A stretch of 64,000 nucleotides of DNA from Actinocorallia populi (GCF_002995495.1 NZ_PVZV01000003.1:682001-746000), one strand, 5' to 3'. Shown: positions 54,770 to 63,273, numbered from the stretch's first letter. The notes: generated by a model not told the origin, from the sequence alone. Made by a program: numbers and translations.

Positions 54770-56425
54770 TCAGGGCAGGAAGCGCAGTCGGCCGCTGGCG
54801 ACGAACTCCTCGCGCAGCGCCTCCTTGTCGGCCTGGGTCATCGGGGTGTAGTCGGGGGTTCCCCGTCCCACCCACCGGTAGACGGGCTCGTCGGTACGCC
54901 AGCCTTCGATCTGGAGCTGCTTCTTGGCCAGCTTCCCCGAGCCCGTGGTGGGCAGGGAGTGGGAGAAGCGCACGAAGCGGGGGGCGCCCTTGGTGCCCAG
55001 GTCGTCCTGGGCGGCGAGGAACGCCGGGAGGTCGAGGTCGGCGAAGGCGGTGCCCTCGGGCACCTCGACCGCGGCCATCACCTGGTCGCCCGAGCGCGGG
55101 TCGGGCACCGCGAACGCGACGGCGTCGATGACCTTGGGGTGGCGGCGCAGCACGAGCTGGGTGTGCAGGGAGGAGATGTTCTCCGAGTCCACCCGGATCC
55201 AGTCGCCCGAACGGCCGGCGAAGTACAGGAAGCCGTCCCCGTCGAGGTAGCCGAGGTCGCCGGTCCAGTACCAGCCGTGGCGGACGCGCTCGGCGTCGGC
55301 CTCGGGGTTCTTGTAGTAGCCCTCGAACTTCTCCGCGCCGTCGGTGTCGACGATCTCGCCGATGGCCTGCTCGGGGTTGACGACCTTGCCGTGGGCGTCC
55401 AGGACGGCCGGAGGGCACTCCCGGCGGGTCTGCGGGTCGACGATCTTGACTCCGGTGTGCATGGGGCGGCCGAAGGCGGTGACGGGGGTGTCGGGCGTCT
55501 GCTTGATCATGCCCGCGCCCTCGCTGGAGCCGTAGCCCTCGACGAGCCGCGCGCCGAAGCGGCGCAGGAACTCGGCGCGGTCCTCGGGCGAGGCCTCGGT
55601 GCCGAAGCCGTGGGTGAGGGTGTTGTCGGCGTCGCCGTCCTGCTCGGGCGTGGCCAGGACGTAGCCGATGGCCTTGCCGACGTAGGTGAAGAACGTCGCG
55701 CCGTAGCGCCGCACGTCGGGCAGGAAGCCCGAGGCGGAGAACTTCGGGGCCAGGGCGACGGTCGCGCCCACGGCCAGGGCGGGTGCCCACAGCGCCATCA
55801 GCGCGTTGCCGTGGAACAGCGGCATCGGGCAGTAGCAGACGTCCTCGCGCTTGACGTCGTACTTGGCGCTGTTGTTGCGGCCCAGCTCGGCGAGCCGCCC
55901 CTGGGAGCAGCGGGCGGCCTTGGAGGCGCCGGTCGTGCCGGAGGTGAACAGCAGCAGCAGCTGCGTCCTCGGGTCCACGGACGGGTCCGCGGCGGGTTCG
56001 CAGGCGTGCCCGGCGACCAGGGCCGGGTAGTCCTCGTCGTCGATCAGCAGGAACCGCTCGCGCGGCACTCCGATGTCCAGGCCCTCCAGCAGCTCCAGCC
56101 CGGCCCGGTCGGTGACGACCAGCTGCAGGTCGGTGTGGCGGACCTCCTGCTCCAGGTAGGCGCCGCGCCGGGTGGAGTTGATCCCGACGACGGTCGCCCC
56201 GCCCAGGGCGGCGGCACCGAGCCACAGGACGTACTCGGGCACGTTGTCCAGCAGGACCCCGATGTGGAAGGGGCCCTCCCGGCGCAGCTTCGCGGCCAGC
56301 GAGGCGCGGGCCGCGCTCTCCCGGACGACCTCGTCCCAGGTCCAGGAGCGCTCGCGGTCGAGCAGCCCGGGACGGTCGTCCCCGACCCGGGCCAGCAGCA
56401 GTTCGGCGATCGTCTCGTTGCGCAA
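54770..56425 (-). CDS. fadD17: FadD17-like acyl-CoA synthetase
   Basis: The 551-residue adenylate-forming ligase has the phosphate loop LLLFTSGTTGASKAA near residue 175, VEGYGSSEGAGM near 300, the hinge GWYWTGDLGYLDGDGFLYFAGRSGDWIRVDSENIS near 405, and the C-terminal GSGKLAKKQLQ with the catalytic Lys. HIGVLLDNVPEYVLWLGAAALGG and DVRRYGATFFTYVGKAIGYVLATPE are close to FadD17, a ligase for long steroid side chains. The TTG start at 56425 has AAGGAA six bases upstream. It activates the acid substrate to its CoA thioester before the ChsE/ChsH/Ltp2 steps. Confidence 0.85.
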   Translation of the reverse strand: MRNETIAELLLARVGDDRPGLLDRERSWTWDEVVRESAARASLAAKLRREGPFHIGVLLDNVPEYVLWLGAAALGGATVVGINSTRRGAYLEQEVRHTDLQLVVTDRAGLELLEGLDIGVPRERFLLIDDEDYPALVAGHACEPAADPSVDPRTQLLLLFTSGTTGASKAARCSQGRLAELGRNNSAKYDVKREDVCYCPMPLFHGNALMALWAPALAVGATVALAPKFSASGFLPDVRRYGATFFTYVGKAIGYVLATPEQDGDADNTLTHGFGTEASPEDRAEFLRRFGARLVEGYGSSEGAGMIKQTPDTPVTAFGRPMHTGVKIVDPQTRRECPPAVLDAHGKVVNPEQAIGEIVDTDGAEKFEGYYKNPEADAERVRHGWYWTGDLGYLDGDGFLYFAGRSGDWIRVDSENISSLHTQLVLRRHPKVIDAVAFAVPDPRSGDQVMAAVEVPEGTAFADLDLPAFLAAQDDLGTKGAPRFVRFSHSLPTTGSGKLAKKQLQIEGWRTDEPVYRWVGRGTPDYTPMTQADKEALREEFVASGRLRFLP

Positions 56426-56436
56426 AGTTCGTTCCT

Positions 56437-56562
56437 TCAGGCGGCCGCGTGGGGGAGGTGGAAATCGATCAGTTCGTAGGTCGCTGCCTCGGTGGTGCGG
56501 TCGCACGACACCAAGGGCCCGATCTTGGCGGGGGCGAAGACGCCGGGAGTCGACTGAGCCAA
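56437..56562 (-). CDS. 41-residue reading frame, possible remnant of an Old Yellow Enzyme gene
   Basis: A TTG start seven bases after a perfect GGAGG opens a 41-residue frame that ends just before the FadD17-like gene. Its stop is followed directly by the AAGGAA used by that gene. Residues 8-24 (VFAPAKIGPLVSCDRTT) and the following EAATYE resemble the N-terminus of NADH:flavin oxidoreductases of the Old Yellow Enzyme family, where FAPAKIGPL is followed by xRN and KAATxE. The rest has no such similarity. It may be a pseudogene remnant, or a short leader peptide of the operon. I cannot tell which. Confidence 0.4.
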   Translation of the reverse strand: MAQSTPGVFAPAKIGPLVSCDRTTEAATYELIDFHLPHAAA

Positions 56563-56612
56563 CGGAATTTCCTCCAAACGAACACCCCGCATAAGGGCGC
56601 GCAGTCAAACTA

Positions 56613-56653
56613 AGTCAGCGGGATGCCCCCGGTATGAGGGCATCCCGCTGACT
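56613..56653 (-). terminator. Hairpin terminator between transporter and steroid operons
   Basis: Perfect 16-base arms (56613-56628 and 56638-56653) with a 9-base loop follow the small membrane protein gene and precede the promoter region of the FadD17 operon. Confidence 0.8.
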
Positions 56654-56677
56654 GGGAGCGACAGACTTACCGGCTGG

Positions 56678-57040
56678 TCAACGCCGGGAAAGCGCCTCGG
56701 TGACGGCCTCCGTGTGGGCCTGGGACTCCGCCAGCTGGCGCATCAGCCACAGGCGCAGCACCCGGGTGACGGCGGCGGCGACGTACAGCGCCGCGCCCAG
56801 CAGGGTGACGGCCAGGAACGCGACCGCCAGGATCTGGGTCGAGGCGATGTCGCGGTTGTCGTCCAGCGCCAGGGAGTTGCTGTAGGAGACGAAGGTCCCC
56901 ACCACGCCGAGGATCATGACGACCAGGCCGATGATCCGGAACCTGCCGTCGGCGGCGGACGCGTTGCCCGCGCCGACCTTCTGGCCGGCCACATCCTCGG
57001 CGAACTTGGCACGGCGCTCTTCGCTGTGGGTCGTGGTCAT
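56678..57040 (-). CDS. Small two-helix membrane protein
   Basis: The 120-residue protein has two hydrophobic helices (IIGLVVMILGVVGTFVSY, near residue 37, and ILAVAFLAVTLLGAALYVAAAV, near residue 70), a short N-terminal hydrophilic part and a charged C-terminal helix. The family is unknown to me. It starts six bases after the livF stop, with GGAGG nine bases before ATG 57040, so it belongs to the transporter operon. A TTG at 57049 abuts the site and is less likely. Confidence 0.7.
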   Translation of the reverse strand: MTTTHSEERRAKFAEDVAGQKVGAGNASAADGRFRIIGLVVMILGVVGTFVSYSNSLALDDNRDIASTQILAVAFLAVTLLGAALYVAAAVTRVLRLWLMRQLAESQAHTEAVTEALSRR

Positions 57041-57045
57041 GGGGG

Positions 57046-57792
57046 TCAACCTCCTAGGTATTCGCTGGAAAGACGGCCTTCGATCTCATCCGGCGTGCCG
57101 GTGTCCACGATGCGGCCGTGAAGCATGAGGGCGGCGGTGTCCGCGATCGGCAGCACCACCCGGGCGAACTGCTCGGCGACCAGCACCGACAGGCCGCCCG
57201 CGACGAGCTCGGCGACGGTCTCGTACATCTGGCTGACGATCATGGGCGCCAGGCCCATGGACAGCTCGTCGAGCAGCAGGACGGCCGGGTCGGTGGCCAG
57301 CGCCCGCGACAGGGCGAGCATCTGCTGCTCGCCGCCCGACATCGAGCCCGCGAGCTGGTTGCGCCGCTCGCCGAGGATGGGGAACCGGCCGTAGGCGACC
57401 TCTTCGAGCTTCTTCAGGTCGGTGCCGGTGCCGGTGGCGATCCACAGGTTCTCCCGGACCGTGAGGTTCGGGAAGACGCCGCGGCCCTCGGGGATCGCGC
57501 ACACGCCCAGCTTCGCGATCTCCTGCGCCGACAGGCCGTTGACCCTGCGCCCGGCCAGGCGCAGCTCGCCGCCGTTCAGCGGCAGCAGCCCGGTGCACAC
57601 CTTCATGGTGGTGGACTTGCCGCCGCCGTTCGGGCCGAGCAGCGCCACCACCGAGCCGGGGTGGACGGCCAGGTCGACGCCGTGCAGCACCTGGATCGCG
57701 CCGTAGCCCGCGCGGGCTCCGACCAGTTCGAGCACGGGCGTCCGCTGCTCCGCCTCCACGGCGGCGCCCGGCGCTCCGGTCTGCGTGCTCAT
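57046..57792 (-). CDS. livF: Liv-type ABC importer ATPase, LivF-like
   Basis: The 248-residue ATPase has Walker A LGPNGGGKST near residue 52, Q-loop region PEGRGVFPNLTVREN, signature MSGGEQQMLALSRALAT, and Walker B VLLLDELSMGLAP. Length and the ELSMGLAP motif are typical of LivF. The start overlaps the livG stop (ATGA). It provides one of the two ATPases of the importer. Confidence 0.92.
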   Translation of the reverse strand: MSTQTGAPGAAVEAEQRTPVLELVGARAGYGAIQVLHGVDLAVHPGSVVALLGPNGGGKSTTMKVCTGLLPLNGGELRLAGRRVNGLSAQEIAKLGVCAIPEGRGVFPNLTVRENLWIATGTGTDLKKLEEVAYGRFPILGERRNQLAGSMSGGEQQMLALSRALATDPAVLLLDELSMGLAPMIVSQMYETVAELVAGGLSVLVAEQFARVVLPIADTAALMLHGRIVDTGTPDEIEGRLSSEYLGG

Positions 57793-58520
57793 GCCACCTC
57801 CTCGGTTCCGATGTAGGCCGCGATGACCTCGGGCGACTCCTGGACCTCCCGCGGCGAGCCCGAGGCGATGATCGAGCCGTAGTCGAGCACGTGGATGGTG
57901 GCGCACAACTTCATCACCAGCGGCAGGTCGTGCTCGACCAGGCAGATCGCCAGGCCGTCGGCGGCCAGGCCGGTCAGCAGCTCGGCGAACGCCTCGGTCT
58001 CCTGCTCGGTCTGGCCGGAGGCCGGCTCGTCCAGCAGCAGCACCCGCGGCGAGGTCATCAGCGCCCGCGCGACCTCCACCACCCGCGCCCGGCCGGTGGG
58101 GATGTCGGAGACGTCACGGCCGGCGATGTCGGTGAGCCCGGTCAGCTCCAGGATCCGGTCGGTCTCGGCGTCCAGGTCGATGCGCTTGCGGGTGGTGGCC
58201 CGCAGGATGTCCCCGGCGACCTTGACGTTGTCGCGCACCGACAGCGACAGGAACAGCTCCAGCTGCTGGAAGGTGCGGGCCAGGCCGAGCTTGGCGCGCT
58301 TGGCCGGGGACATCCCGGTGATGTCGACGCCGTCGATGAGGACCCTGCCCTCGGTGGGCTTCTGCAGGCCGGTGACGGTGTTGAACAGCGTGGTCTTGCC
58401 CGCGCCGTTCGGGCCGATCAGCCCGGTGATCCGGCCTTCCTCGGCCCCGATGCTCACCTGGTTCACCGCGGTGTTGCCGCCGAAGCGGACGGTGACTCCC
58501 TGGGTCTCAAGCAGGGGCAT
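57789..58520 (-). CDS. livG: Liv-type ABC importer ATPase, LivG-like
   Basis: The 243-residue ATPase has Walker A IGPNGAGKTTLFN near residue 34, the Q-loop LARTFQQLELF, a degenerate signature (DIPTGRARVVEVARALM, in place of LSGGQ) and Walker B LLLDEPASGQ. The degenerate signature GRARVVE at the expected place is unusual for LivG, where the motif is normally LxYGxQR. The C-terminal IASGSPREVQESPEVIAAYIG is typical of LivG. It overlaps the 3' end of the permease gene by 14 bases. Confidence 0.9.
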   Translation of the reverse strand: MPLLETQGVTVRFGGNTAVNQVSIGAEEGRITGLIGPNGAGKTTLFNTVTGLQKPTEGRVLIDGVDITGMSPAKRAKLGLARTFQQLELFLSLSVRDNVKVAGDILRATTRKRIDLDAETDRILELTGLTDIAGRDVSDIPTGRARVVEVARALMTSPRVLLLDEPASGQTEQETEAFAELLTGLAADGLAICLVEHDLPLVMKLCATIHVLDYGSIIASGSPREVQESPEVIAAYIGTEEVA

Positions 58521-60771
58521 TGACTTCCTCTCCCTTCTGCGGGGCGGCCGCCCGGACGCCGGGGACCCGGGCGGGCAGGCCCAGCGCCAGGTCGAGCCGG
58601 TCGCGCAGCGTGTCGGTGAACGGCTCGTCGTCGCGGATCTCGTCCGAGTGCCCGTGGCCCTCGACGGGGGCGACGGCGTGCGGCATGAGCTTCTGGCCGA
58701 CGGCCGGCAGCGCCATCACGACCACCAGGGCCAGCAGCGTGAACGTCCAGCTGCCGTAGAGGCCGGCCAGCGCCAGCGCGTACAGCACCGCCACGAGCGC
58801 GGCCCCGCCGATGAGGACGGGCCTGGCCTCGCGCAGGGAGCGGTAGCCGTCCATGATCCCCTGCACCGAGCCGCTGGGGTTCTTGCCGACGCCCATGCCG
58901 ACCAGGGCGGTGCCGACCATCACCACGTTGCCCAGCAGCTCGAAGAACGTCGCGGCCTGCGGCTGGGAGATGGCCAGGTCGTTGAAGGTGCCGACGAGCA
59001 GGGTGAAGCCGATGCCCGACATCACCCCGCCGAACAGGGCGCCGCTGATGTAGCCGATGCCGCCGACGACCACCAGCATCACCAGCGCGAGGCTGGCCAT
59101 GAGGCCGAAGCTCTCGCCCTCCACCGAGCCCATGGCGGAGCTCATCAGGATGCCGCCCAGGCCGGCGATGGCAGCCGAGAGCATGAAGACGCTCAGCTTC
59201 AGCTTGACCAGGTTCTGGCCCAGCATCGCGGTGGCGGCCGGGCTGTCCTTCATCGCGGCCAGCCGCCGGCCGTAGCCGCTGTTGCGCAGCACGGCCAGGC
59301 CGAGCGCGATCAGCGCGAACAGCGCGGTGGCCACCAGCAGGAAGGTCAGCGGATCCCCCAGGTCGACCGGGCCGAACCTGGGCTTGGGGATGATGAGCGT
59401 GCCGTCGGGGAACAGCGTGAAGGTGAAGCCCGCCAGGGTGTGCTCGACGGTGTCGCGCAGCACCATGTTCGACAGCAGCGCGCCGAAGGCCAGGGTGGCC
59501 AGCGCCAGGTAGAGGCCGCGCAGCCGCAGCGCCGGCAGGGCCACCAGGCCGCCGACGACCGCGGTGGCCACGACGGCCAGCGCGATGCCCGGGAGGTTGA
59601 GGCTGGCGTCCAGGCCGCTGCCGGTGATGCCGAAGTGGAAGACGATGACGGTGGCGATCGCGGCGAAGGACATCGGGGCCAGGTTCATCTCGCCCGCGTA
59701 GCCCGTCAGCAGGGTGAGGGACAGGGCGATGATCGCGAACGCCATGCCCAGGCCGAGCGTGGTGATGCCCGAGTCGGCCAGCAGCAGCGAGTACAGGAAC
59801 ACGATCCCCAGCAGCACCAGGCCCCACGTCGCCGCGGCGCGCACGCTCGGCACCCGGTAGCGCTCGCGGGTGCGGGTGGCGGCGCCGCGCAGCCGGTCCT
59901 GCGGCAGCACGACGATCACGATGAACAGCAGGATCATCGGCAGCGAGACCCGGAAGTTGCCCGTCCAGGTCCAGTCGCTGGGGAAGTAGGCGGTCACGTA
60001 CGCGCCGAGGAGGCCGAGCACCATCGCTCCGACGAAGGCGGGCGGGATGTTGCGCAGGCGGCCGAACATGGCGGCGGCGAAGGCGTCGATCACCAGCAGG
60101 GTGAGCGCGTTCGCCTCCAGCGAACCGCCGCTGACCGGGGTGATGAGGATGCCGGCGAGCACCGCGAGGGCCGAGCCCAGCGCCCAGGAGATCGCCGCGA
60201 CGCGCGCCGGGTCGTGGCCGTTGAGCCGCAGCAGGTCGGGGGAGTCCACGGTGCCGCGCATGACCACGCCCACCCGGGTGCGGTGGAAGAGCATCCGCAG
60301 GCCCAGCGCGATGGCCAGGGCGACGGCGAGGCAGAGGATCTCGTGGAGCCGCACGACCACGCCCGCGATCTCGACGGAGGCGTCGGATCCGAAGAACATC
60401 GTCAGCGTGCGGGGTTCGACCGGGTCCCAGATCCACTGGGACAGGTAGACCATGCCGAGCATGACCGCGACCGTCACCACGATCTTGGCGACCTCGGCGG
60501 TGTCCCGCAGCGCACCCATGATCAGCTTGTGCAGGAGCAGGCCCATCAGGGGACCGAAGACGCCCACCACGAGCAGCAGGGACAGCCACACCGGCAGTCC
60601 CCAGCCCACGGAGAGCTGCCAGTACAGGAAGGTGCCCAGCATGGCCTGGGCGCCGTGCGCGAAGTTGAAGATGCCCGAGGTGTTGTAGGTCAGGACCAGA
60701 CCGGAGGCGGCGATGGCGTAGACCGACCCCAGAACGAGCCCGAGGATCGTGAAGGTAAGGAAGGTGGTCAT
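58507..60771 (-). CDS. Fused LivH-LivM permease
   Basis: The 754-residue protein fuses two branched-chain-amino-acid-type permeases. The N-terminal half (about 1-290) is LivH-like, with GLVLGSVYAIAASGLVLTYNTSGIFNFAHGA at the start. The second half (about 320-610) is LivM-like, with LGLGMAFAIIALSLTLLTGYAGEMNLAPMSFAAI. After a final pair of helices (about 655-700) there is a hydrophilic tail of some 50 residues. Fusion fixes the two halves at 1:1. Such transporters import amino acids but also aromatic and steroid-derived acids. The context next to side-chain enzymes supports a steroid acid; that is inference. Confidence 0.9.
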   Translation of the reverse strand: MTTFLTFTILGLVLGSVYAIAASGLVLTYNTSGIFNFAHGAQAMLGTFLYWQLSVGWGLPVWLSLLLVVGVFGPLMGLLLHKLIMGALRDTAEVAKIVVTVAVMLGMVYLSQWIWDPVEPRTLTMFFGSDASVEIAGVVVRLHEILCLAVALAIALGLRMLFHRTRVGVVMRGTVDSPDLLRLNGHDPARVAAISWALGSALAVLAGILITPVSGGSLEANALTLLVIDAFAAAMFGRLRNIPPAFVGAMVLGLLGAYVTAYFPSDWTWTGNFRVSLPMILLFIVIVVLPQDRLRGAATRTRERYRVPSVRAAATWGLVLLGIVFLYSLLLADSGITTLGLGMAFAIIALSLTLLTGYAGEMNLAPMSFAAIATVIVFHFGITGSGLDASLNLPGIALAVVATAVVGGLVALPALRLRGLYLALATLAFGALLSNMVLRDTVEHTLAGFTFTLFPDGTLIIPKPRFGPVDLGDPLTFLLVATALFALIALGLAVLRNSGYGRRLAAMKDSPAATAMLGQNLVKLKLSVFMLSAAIAGLGGILMSSAMGSVEGESFGLMASLALVMLVVVGGIGYISGALFGGVMSGIGFTLLVGTFNDLAISQPQAATFFELLGNVVMVGTALVGMGVGKNPSGSVQGIMDGYRSLREARPVLIGGAALVAVLYALALAGLYGSWTFTLLALVVVMALPAVGQKLMPHAVAPVEGHGHSDEIRDDEPFTDTLRDRLDLALGLPARVPGVRAAAPQKGEEVNAPA

Positions 60772-60804
60772 GGTCGCCCTTGTGGAGATGAGGGAGAGGT
60801 GCGG

Positions 60805-60834
60805 GCGGGCCGGCCGCCGGAACGGCCGGCCCGC
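60805..60834 (-). terminator. Intercistronic hairpin between binding protein and permease genes
   Basis: Perfect 12-base arms (60805-60816 and 60823-60834) with a 6-base loop lie in the 90-base gap between the binding-protein and permease genes. Such hairpins often raise the level of the upstream binding-protein mRNA by partial termination or by stabilising its 3' end. Confidence 0.6.
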
Positions 60835-60861
60835 GGAGTCCGTGCGCGGGGCACGGTCACA

Positions 60862-62238
60862 TCAGGACTTCAGGAAGGTGGTGGCGATCCGGTCCTCGTT
60901 GAGCTCGGTGCCCCACAGCGACTTGTCGGTGTCGACCACGGCGTTCTCCGGGCAGGAGAACTCGCCCCGCTCGGCCGGAGCGATCTGCTCGTACTTCGAG
61001 CCGGTCAGCTTGAGCATCAGGGAGCACTTGGCCGGCAGGTTGGCGCCGGGGTCGGTGGCCGCGTGCAGACCGCCGCCGGTCCACTCGTGCACCTGGGAGA
61101 TCTCCTTGGCGACGCACTCGCGGGTGAGGTCGGAGCCGCAGGCCTTGGCCGCGTTCGCCCACAGCAGGAACGCCGAGGTGGCCTGCATGCCCAGCAGCGC
61201 GGTCTTGCCGCCCGAACCCTCGACGATCTCCAGGTACTTCTTGACCGCCGGGACCTTGTCGGCGTTCTCGAACGGCTGGAAGATCATGCTGAGGTGGATG
61301 TTGTCGCCCTGGCCGCTGGCGTTCCACTTGGAGATGAAGTCGGTGTACCAGGTGGCCTCACCGATGAGGGGGACGTCGACGCCCACCCGGTCCAGGGCCT
61401 CGAGCATGCCCAGGGCCGCGGGGTCCGGGGTCTTGGAGGTCCACAGCGCCTTGACGTCGCACTTCTTGAACTTCTCGGCGAACGGCACGAAGGTCGCGTC
61501 GCCCTTGACGTTGAGCTGGACGCCGCACTTCTTGAACTCGACGTCCATGCCCTTGAGCACGCTCTCGATCTTCCGGGTGCCGGTCGCGATCGCCGGAGAG
61601 GTCGAGTTGATCGCGTCGAGCCCCGTCTTCATCTCGGGGAACTTCTCCATGGCCAGCATCAGGCCCGAGGCGTTGTAGCGGTCGACCGGGTAGGGCACGG
61701 CCTCGAACTTGTTCGGGCCCATCGTGGCGTTGGGGCCGACGGTGAAGCCCGCGACCGTGGGCAGCTCGCACGCGACGCGGTACTGCTCGGCCGCCTCGTC
61801 CATGGCGAAGCCCTGGCCGACCAGCATGAAGTCCTGCTTGCAGGCCTTCTGCATGACGCTGACCGACTGCATGTAGGCGCCGTCGTACTGGTTGCCCTTG
61901 ATCTTGCGGCCGTTGATGCCGCCCTGCTCGTTGCACCAGTCGATCATCGCCTTGACGGCGTCGCCCATGTCCTTGTTCAGGCCGGGCGACTGGGCGAATC
62001 CGCGGTCGTCGCCGTAGCCGATGACGATCTCGGAGTCGGTGACCCCCTGGGCGGTGGCGCCCTTGGCGTCCCCGGCCCCGCACGGGGAGGCGAGCGTGCC
62101 GAACATGTTGTCGGACGCCTTGGTCTCGGACTTGGCGTCCGAGCCGTCCGAACCGGAGCGCTGGCCGGCGCAGGCGGTTCCCAGCAGCATCAGGGAGAGG
62201 ACGCCTGCGGTGATGCGCCCGAACTTGCTGGCTTTCAT
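60862..62238 (-). CDS. Liv-type substrate-binding lipoprotein
   Basis: The 458-residue lipoprotein has the lipobox LLGTAC (Cys23) and a Peripla_BP_6-like domain: EIVIGYGDDRGFAQSPGLNKDMGDAVKAMIDWCNEQGGINGRKI near residue 70, and later VPLIGEATWYTDFISKW. Four or more additional cysteines are unusual for this family. It would deliver substrate to the fused permease. The gene is followed by the hairpin at 60805-60834 and preceded by a SDR gene 48 bases upstream. Confidence 0.9.
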   Translation of the reverse strand: MKASKFGRITAGVLSLMLLGTACAGQRSGSDGSDAKSETKASDNMFGTLASPCGAGDAKGATAQGVTDSEIVIGYGDDRGFAQSPGLNKDMGDAVKAMIDWCNEQGGINGRKIKGNQYDGAYMQSVSVMQKACKQDFMLVGQGFAMDEAAEQYRVACELPTVAGFTVGPNATMGPNKFEAVPYPVDRYNASGLMLAMEKFPEMKTGLDAINSTSPAIATGTRKIESVLKGMDVEFKKCGVQLNVKGDATFVPFAEKFKKCDVKALWTSKTPDPAALGMLEALDRVGVDVPLIGEATWYTDFISKWNASGQGDNIHLSMIFQPFENADKVPAVKKYLEIVEGSGGKTALLGMQATSAFLLWANAAKACGSDLTRECVAKEISQVHEWTGGGLHAATDPGANLPAKCSLMLKLTGSKYEQIAPAERGEFSCPENAVVDTDKSLWGTELNEDRIATTFLKS

Positions 62239-62286
62239 AAGGGGGTTGTGCTCCTTCGAAAAGGTGGGGTGAGGGTGGCGGAGGGT

Positions 62287-63048
62287 TCAGCCGAAGAAGG
62301 CCTGGCCTCCGTCGAGGGGGAGGGTCGCACCGGTGAGGTAGCGCATGTCGGGCCCCACGAGCGCGACCACCGCGCGGCCGATGTCCTGCTCGCACTCGCC
62401 GATGTAGCCCAGGGGGATCGTCTTGCGGAACTCCTCGGCCTCTTCGGGGAACGCCTCGGTCCACTGCTTCAGCCCGGGCGACAGGGCGTGCGGCGCGATG
62501 GAGTTCGCGCGGATGCCGTCAGGTCCCCATTCCGCGGCCGCGGTGCGGGTCAGCGACCTCAGCGCCTGCTTGGCCGCCGCGTACGCGCCGTACGTGCTCG
62601 GGTCCCAGCGCACCATGGAGGAGGACACCAGGTTGATGATGTTCCCGCCGCCCCGCGCCTTCATGTGCGGGTGGCAGGCCTTCATGAAGGCGAACGCGGC
62701 GAAGGGACCGCTCACGAAGCCCTTCTGGAAGGCCCTGTCGTCCATCGACAGCAGCGGCCCGTAGGACCCCGAGTAGGCGTTGTTGACGAGAATGTCGACA
62801 CCGCCGAAGGCCGCGACGACCTGGTCGACGACACCGGGGATGGTCTCGGTCTTCAGGACGTCGCAGGTGAAGGGCTCCGCGCGGACGCCCCGTTCACGGA
62901 TCAGCTCGCAGGTCGCCTCGAGCTTGGCCGCCGTGCGGCCTAGGACCGCTACCGCGACCCCTTCGGAGGCCAGAGCCAGTGCGATCCCCTGGCCGACACC
63001 CTGGCCTGCGCCCGTAACGATCGCCACCTGCCCGGATAGGCTTCGCAA
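62287..63048 (-). CDS. Short-chain dehydrogenase/reductase
   Basis: The 253-residue SDR has TGAGQGVGQG near residue 12, VNNAYSG near 88, the catalytic Ser in NLVSSSMVRW near 137 and YGAYAAAKQAL with the Tyr and Lys. AVLGRTAAKL suggests NADP(H) use. The TTG start at 63048 has AGGAG six bases upstream. It heads the transporter operon, so a role on a steroid or side-chain hydroxyl (as with steroid-cluster SDRs) is inferred from position only. Confidence 0.88.
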   Translation of the reverse strand: MRSLSGQVAIVTGAGQGVGQGIALALASEGVAVAVLGRTAAKLEATCELIRERGVRAEPFTCDVLKTETIPGVVDQVVAAFGGVDILVNNAYSGSYGPLLSMDDRAFQKGFVSGPFAAFAFMKACHPHMKARGGGNIINLVSSSMVRWDPSTYGAYAAAKQALRSLTRTAAAEWGPDGIRANSIAPHALSPGLKQWTEAFPEEAEEFRKTIPLGYIGECEQDIGRAVVALVGPDMRYLTGATLPLDGGQAFFG

Positions 63049-63235
63049 TGGTTCTCCTAGTTATCCAGGTCACAACGAATCGCCATAGTGATGTGACCCG
63101 AAACACCCGGAGAGATCAGTCCCACTCAGCGGAACGGCGTGCGAAGAGCCTTCCGATCAGCGGCGTCCCACTGATCGAGACATCTTGGCCGCGTTTGTCA
63201 GACGTGTCCAGAATGAGCACTCACGGCCGTTAGAG

Positions 63236-63247
63236 TGACGTGCGTCA
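63236..63247. promoter_or_regulatory. TGACG-TG-CGTCA palindrome upstream of the ligase
   Basis: A 5-base-arm dyad (63236-63240 and 63243-63247) adjoins a -10-like TAGAGT (63231-63236) and lies 26 bases before the ligase start. It is a possible regulator site; its short length makes chance occurrence quite possible. Confidence 0.3.
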
Positions 63248-63273
63248 TGCGGCAGAGGAGGAAGAGGTAACCG

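Noticed and set aside
56437-56562. The 41-residue frame as a RiPP or mycofactocin precursor
   Set aside because: It has no core-like C-terminus of the MftA kind, and no radical SAM or maturation gene is nearby. Similarity at its N-terminus is to flavin oxidoreductases.
57895-62943. A 1682-codon plus-strand frame opposite the Liv importer
   Set aside because: It is antisense to well-supported transporter genes, and its composition is that of a shadow frame.
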